Shown here piece by piece: positions 59,095-64,000 of a DNA stretch of 64,000 nucleotides (its first letter is position 1; the number at the start of each line of letters is the position of its first letter). The stretch spans positions 2,232,001 to 2,296,000 of the forward strand of contig OZ023199.1 of NCBI GenBank assembly GCA_963995505.1, in the 5' to 3' direction. The DNA comes from Hypericum androsaemum. Its lineage: Eukaryota > Streptophyta > Magnoliopsida > Malpighiales > Hypericaceae. Under the pieces are notes generated by a model that was given only the letters and a program-made list of their open reading frames with translations, was not told the origin of the DNA and searched no databases. Position numbers and translations under genes: made by a program.

Positions 59095-61365
59095 ATGCAT
59101 CAACAACCAATCTCCTCCCTCTTCTCCTGCTTCCTGCACTTGTCCTTTTTCCTGCTTTTCCTGCTCCCAATATTAAGAACAGCAGGCCAGGGAGTTCCAG
59201 ACCAATGTCAGGAAACAAGGTGCCGGAACAACGGCCCACCGATCCGGTTCCCGTTCCGCCTCGCGACGCAGCCAGAACGCTGCGGATTTCCTGGCTTCGA
59301 GCTATCCTGCTCGCCAGGAAACAACCGCACACTTATCAGGCTAAACCTGACTACATCCTTCATTCAATTCCGCGTCAGGAATATTGACTACCTGTCACAA
59401 GCTATTTCCGTTTCCGCCCCTGGACGCTGCCTTCCGGAGTACGCCCGGAACTTCACCCCGATAGACTACGCCGGTTTTTATTACACACCAGCGGAAGGTT
59501 TCACAATCTTAAGATGTCCTGCCTCCAACACCTCCTCCTCCGGGACGAGGAGGAACCTGCAAGGGAAGGTGGCTTGTTTAAGCGTACCTGGAGCCTACGA
59601 TGCTTATGCCTTGCCCCTATTGGCCGATGTGAGTTTCTTTCCGATCGTGGGTTGTACTACGATGTACACTGTCCAAAATGTTCCTGACAGCTTGTTTCAG
59701 TCGGATGAGATTAGATTGTCTTGGGACCGGCCCGATTGTTTCCTTTGTGAATTCAAGAGCGTGACTTGTGGGTTCACAGACAATACCACCAGGAACACCA
59801 CCAGTTGCTTCAGCGGACCTCCCATGGATCGTTCGGATCGATCGGATCGCTCAGGTACGTTCTTGGTCCACGGGTATGCTTGTTATACTAGACGTGTTCT
59901 CATGAGACTCGTTCCAAAGATTTTTGTTCATATGTAAAACGAAGTCTTTTGGACAACATTTTGTGGAGAACGGAAATAGCAAGTACGGATAATCTTTGAA
60001 GTGGTTCATTAAGAAAGTGATCCTTTGATGTAATTTTCAGTGTCTCCAAAGGAAAATTATCAATTACCGATTGATGATCGAATAAAGCAAATAGTTAGGA
60101 CCGAAATAGTGCTACCTTGATATGTCGACTGACGATCTGATAAATGATTTTGCAGGTACTTGGAGGTGGATCAAGGTTGCAGGTGAGTGGTTGCAGCACC
60201 GAATCCGACCCCCACAATCACATTTATCATTTCCATCCTTTGACGTAACGTTTGTTCTATGCAGGTTCCGTCCTAGGTTCATTGGTTCTGCTGGTGCTGT
60301 TAGGTGCACTCTATCGGAAATACAGAGCACATAAGAAAGAGAAGGAAAACCAAGCAAGGATAGAGAAGTTCTTGGAGGACTACAAAGCTCAAAAGCCAGC
60401 GAGATACTCCTATGCCGATCTCATGAGGATCACAGGCAAGTTCAAAGAGATACTGGGACAAGGAGCCTATGGAATAGTGTACCGCGGAATTCTCTCTAGC
60501 GAGATCGTTGTAGCTGTGAAGCTGTTGAACCACGCAACGGGGGACAGCGAGGAGTTCATCAATGAAGTAGGGACTGTGGCCAGAATTTACCATGTCAATG
60601 TGGTTCGTTTGGTCGGATTCTGCGCAGACGGGTTCCGAAGAGCTGTGGTGTATGAATTCTTACAAAATTCGTCACTAGAGAAGTTCATCTTCCCGGATGA
60701 CGGCAGCCAGCAACATGCTCTTGGTTGGGAGAAGCTGCAAGATATTGCTCTTGGGATAGCAAAAGGAATCGAGTACCTTCACCAAGGGTGCGACCAGAGG
60801 ATCCTGCACTTTGATATCAAACCTCACAACATCTTGCTTGACGAGGACCTCACCCCGAAGATTTCGGATTTCGGATTTCGGGTTGGCCAAATTATGTGCC
60901 AAGGACCAAAGTGCTGTTTCCATGACCGCCACCAGGGGAACAATGGGCTACATAGCACCCGAAGTGTTCTCTAGGAACTTCGGCAACGTGTCCTATAAGT
61001 CCGATGTGTACAGCTTCGGAATGTTGTTGCTAGAAATGGTCGGAGGAAGGAGAAACCATGACGACAAGGGTGGCCATGTCTTCTTCTTCCCTGAATGGAT
61101 TTACAATCAGCTGGAGCAAGGGCGAGAACTAGATATCCGGTTAGAGGAAGACGGAGATGCCAAGATCGCGAAGAAGCTTACCATTGTGGCATTGTGTTGT
61201 ATTCAGTGGTACCCAGTGGATCGTCCGTCCATGAATGTTGTTGTCCAGATGCTGAAAGGACAAGGAGAGGACTTGACAATTCCGCCTAATCCATTTAACG
61301 CAGGCGGTGGTCATAAGGGCAGACGCCTTGGCCAACACTTGGACATCATCCTTGAAATAGAGTGA
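59095..61365 (+). pseudogene. LRK10-like receptor kinase F, frameshifted at the DFG motif
   Basis: Exons 59095-59854, 60156-60182 (27 nt) and 60265-61365; phase 1 junctions. Signal peptide 1-31, then a GUB_WAK-type ectodomain (CQETRCRNNGPPIRFPFRL, ERCGFPGFELSC) of the LRK10L/ATL21 type, different from C/E/G. TM SVLGSLVLLVLLGALY; kinase [20 protein letters not shown] (non-RD). Just after KISDF a 7-bp unit GGATTTC is present twice (60866-60872, 60873-60879). This shifts the frame so that reading ends near 60974. The remaining kinase lobe (GLAKLCAKDQSAVSM, GTMGYIAPEVF, to 61365) is intact in another frame. One unit less would restore continuity, so it is either a very recent pseudogene or a sequence error. 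Confidence 0.88.
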
Positions 61366-61987
61366 TTGCAGGTTGAAAGAGCCTTGATTGCAGGTTGCAG
61401 TTTAAAGACCACATGTGTACAAGACCCCGACATTGTTCGGCTGTGGATATTATAGAATAAAAAAATATGTGTATAACATAAGGCATCAGGTTCTTGACCA
61501 TAATTGTGCTACTAGTAGATGCAAAAAAAAAAAATAATAATAAAACTGCTCTCTAAAGCTGTAAAAGTTTTACTCCCATGCAGAAATTTTGGGAAGAACT
61601 ACCCATTGAACTTGTATCATATGGATTGAGGTGTTGAATAAGTTATAATTTGAAGGTTCTTGGAAATTAGTAATTTTGTCTGGTTTAAAAACATAGTAAT
61701 TTTAATAAATTAAAATAATATTAAAAAAAAATATCCCTATATAAATATATACTCCTGTCAATATTATGAATTAATAATAATATATAATTATATAAATACA
61801 CATAATTATGATAATTTAGTAAAATATATATGGTCGTTTTTTTAATCTTTCTCAATGTATTTAAGAGTTTCAGTGTCATCTTCTCCCACTATAAATTGCC
61901 GCTATGACTATGTTGCTTTCGCATAATTTGTTCTAAAGTTACTGAATCATCAAGACTTCATCATCAATAGAATTTTCAATCACACTC
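61366..61987. other. Spacer downstream of kinase F
   Basis: 3' UTR of kinase F and very AT-rich sequence. From about 61935 it becomes inverted-homologous to the region near 56750, the inner end of the inverted duplication. Confidence 0.45.
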
Positions 61988-62211
61988 TCATGCAGCGAAA
62001 AAGGCGTGTTGAACAAGAACGATAGAGTCTTGTTCTGTTAATTCGCAAGAACAATCGGAAACAACAAGTCTACATAACAAGTTACTATTTGTCTTGTCTT
62101 GAATTGATTATAAAATTTGGAATTTTTCTATTTTTCTTGTCTTTTTAATTGTTCTCTTGTGAGTCTACGGAATAAATCACTATCGTTCTTGTTCAACACG
62201 TTTTCTTCTGC
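61988..62211. mobile_element. Short MITE inserted in the pogo-like remnant
   Basis: A 224-bp insert flanked by exact 9-bp duplications ATCACACTC (61979-61987, 62212-62220). Ends are inverted: GTGTTGAACAAGAACGATAG near the left, and its reverse complement near the right. The other arm of the inverted duplication (about 56705-56725) has the site without insert. A 9-bp TSD suggests a Mutator-like MITE. Confidence 0.8.
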
Positions 62212-62693
62212 ATCACACTCCCATAGTTATGTTCTAAACTTCGATCGTTTTCACCCAAATAATCCAACAGTTGATTGACGTCCATTTTATTGTTTTACCC
62301 CATATCATTGATCAAGCTCTCTCATGTATGCATTCTTTTCATGAGTGAACCAATAAATTTAATAGAATCCAAACCAATATAATGTATCTTTTCAATGAAT
62401 AATTAATCTATTATAGAATAATTTTTGTACTGTACGCACAAAGTTATACAATATTTTTAAGTATTAAAATCAATATTTATTACTTAAGTATTTATTTTTA
62501 TAAATTTTATCTATCAATATATTTTATTAATGATATACGTATGTACAATGGACTTCAGTTAGAATAATTTTCGTTGAACCGAAAAATAACTCTGTATATT
62601 AATAAATTATTACTAATTTATCAATTAATTAATATACTCTAAACTAGTAAAATTTCAAGATCCCAACATCATTAATTTATAGGGATTATACTG
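62212..62693 (-). mobile_element. pogo-like element remnant, second copy
   Basis: On minus the outer end reads CAGTATAATCCCTATAAATT, then AATGATGTTGGGATC, a classic plant pogo/Lemi-type terminus with TA target site. The inner part matches the transposase remnant at 56590-56700, with more frame breaks. Confidence 0.65.
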
Positions 62694-62896
62694 TATTTCT
62701 GACATTTATTTCTAAAATTTAGTCCCCAATAATGATATAGATCAAATGTAGAAGAGAATTCCACTTAAAACATCGATTGACTTGTATTTGTTTGTGAATG
62801 GTGGGGTACATTCTGCATGCTTTCCAAAAGACTCGGAGTTTGAGAAGGAGTCTTAACCAACGGTCTCGTTAGGAGAGGACTTTTTTGTACCAATGC

Positions 62897-63672
62897 AAAT
62901 TTACGCGTTGCGATGTCACTTTTGGTGTAGAGAGGGAGGGGTAGGCGAAAAGGAAGTGAAATTTCCAGCAAATCGACAAAGAAAGTTCATAACTACATTG
63001 TAATCGATAAAAATGCATCAGATTATATGATACTTATTGGAGAATTCTAATTGTTGTGGACTTATTTATAAATGATAAAAATTTAATTATTTTGAGTTAG
63101 ATATTGAAATTTTAAAATGGTATCAAAATTAATTATTCATACAAAATTATAATTGCATAAAAAAGCACACTCTAAATAAAATGTGACGTGCTGAATGAAA
63201 TTTTCCACGCTCTTTCATGAGAGAGAGCCCAGTCTACCATGAACGTAACATGATATTATAATGGGAGACTTAAACCGTGTGGAAAATTTACACGTTGCGA
63301 TGTCACTTTTGGTGTAGAGGGAGGAGTAGGCGAAAGGAAGTGAAATTTCCAGCAAATCGACAAAGAAAGTTTATAACTACATTGTAATCGATAAAAGGCA
63401 TCAGATTATATGATACTTATTGAAGAATTCTAATTATTATGGACTTATTTATAAGTGATAAAAATTCAATAATTTTGAGTTAGATATTGAAATTTTAAAA
63501 TGGTATCAAAATTAATTATTCATACGAAATTATAATCGCATAAAAAAGCACACTCTAAATAAAATGTGACGGTGCTGAATGAAATTTTCCACGCTCTTTC
63601 ATGAGAGAGAGTCCAGTGTACCGTGAACGTAACGTGATATTATAATGGGAGACTTGAACCGTGTGGAAAACG
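62897..63672. repeat. Tandem 387-bp duplication in the kinase G promoter
   Basis: Two direct copies (about 62897-63283 and 63284-63672) with high identity. The corresponding region of kinase E (55430-55810) has a single copy, so the duplication arose after the E/G split. It lies 110 to 890 bp upstream of the kinase G ATG. Confidence 0.88.
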
Positions 63673-63781
63673 CAAATCCTCACATCCCAGCCCTCTGCAC
63701 AATCTATGCATAAAAGTAAACCAGCAGGGTCCTCTCGATACCGAATCCTCATCTTTCCTCATCCAAATCTATTACCCTTCC

Positions 63782-64000
63782 ATGGTCAAGCTACTAACTT
63801 CCCACTTCCAACTGCTGCTGCTACTACTACTACCAATCACCCTATTGCAGTTTCAGACATGTAGCGCTAGTTCCGTTGGGCGCGATTTGTGTTCCTCTTC
63901 GTGCGGGGACATCCGCAACATCAGCTACCCTTTCAGCCTCAACACGGACCCCATCAGCTGCGGCGACAAAGAATTGGAAATCACCTGCGACGACAACGTT
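63782..64000 (+). CDS. LRK10-like receptor kinase G (5' end, cut by window)
   Basis: Open from the ATG at 63782 to the window end (73 codons). Leucine-rich signal peptide ([17 protein letters not shown]), then [21 protein letters not shown] and [14 protein letters not shown]. Nearly identical to kinase E over this range. TATA-like GCATAAAAGT at about 63707. Only the start is visible, so intactness is unknown. Confidence 0.88.
   Translation, partial: MVKLLTSHFQLLLLLLLPITLLQFQTCSASSVGRDLCSSSCGDIRNISYPFSLNTDPISCGDKELEITCDDNV

Noticed and set aside
1..64000. CRISPR array, bacterial operons, rRNA genes
   Set aside because: The window is plant nuclear DNA; no regularly spaced direct repeats with unique spacers or rRNA signatures were seen.

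Overview
The window is nuclear DNA of a eudicot plant; the species cannot be named from sequence alone. The evidence is GT-AG introns of plant size, AT-rich spacers, plant-specific gene families (MED21 with plant-type sequence, RBP45, a class-V-like small heat shock protein, an ASPM homologue, LRK10-like receptor kinases, a CYP85-clan P450) and typical plant mobile DNA (Ty1/copia, SINEs, Mutator-like and hAT-like MITEs, a pogo-like element).

Left part (1-23.1 kb) is ordinary single-copy gene space. After a perfect 435-bp palindrome made of two LTR-like arms come an AT-hook protein gene (+), MED21 (+, four exons), an RBP45-type RNA-binding protein (-, seven exons), a plant-specific unknown protein (+), a small HSP (+, two exons) and a large ASPM/abnormal-spindle gene (-, 19 exons, 1446 codons before the stop) whose central exon is a four-fold higher-order IQ repeat. 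Exon models here were built by hand from splice signals and reading-frame continuity and all close in frame.

Right part (23.1-64 kb) is accessory: a cluster of LRK10-like receptor kinases (GUB_WAK-type ectodomain, non-RD kinase) interleaved with a CYP85-clan cytochrome P450. A kinase gene (-) and a P450 gene (+) sit head to head, and this module has been copied in tandem. P450 copy A is intact (477 aa). P450 copy B is a pseudogene with two frameshifts, a lost I-helix acid and four mobile-element insertions, including a young Ty1/copia element (LTRs differ at 3 of 217 sites, TSD GATTA). A third P450 survives only as its promoter fused to the first bases of exon 3. One kinase copy survives only as its first ~60 codons.

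Further right, kinase E (-, intact) and kinase G (+, cut by the window end) are the two arms of a large inverted duplication that carries remnants of a pogo-like transposon. Between them lies kinase F (+), a different LRK10L subtype, whose frame is broken by a 7-bp tandem duplication exactly at the DFG motif.

No coordinated function can be proved. The best candidate for an unusual system is the receptor-kinase/P450 head-to-head module and its history of duplication, decay and invasion, together with a W-box-packed retrotransposon leader lying inside it.
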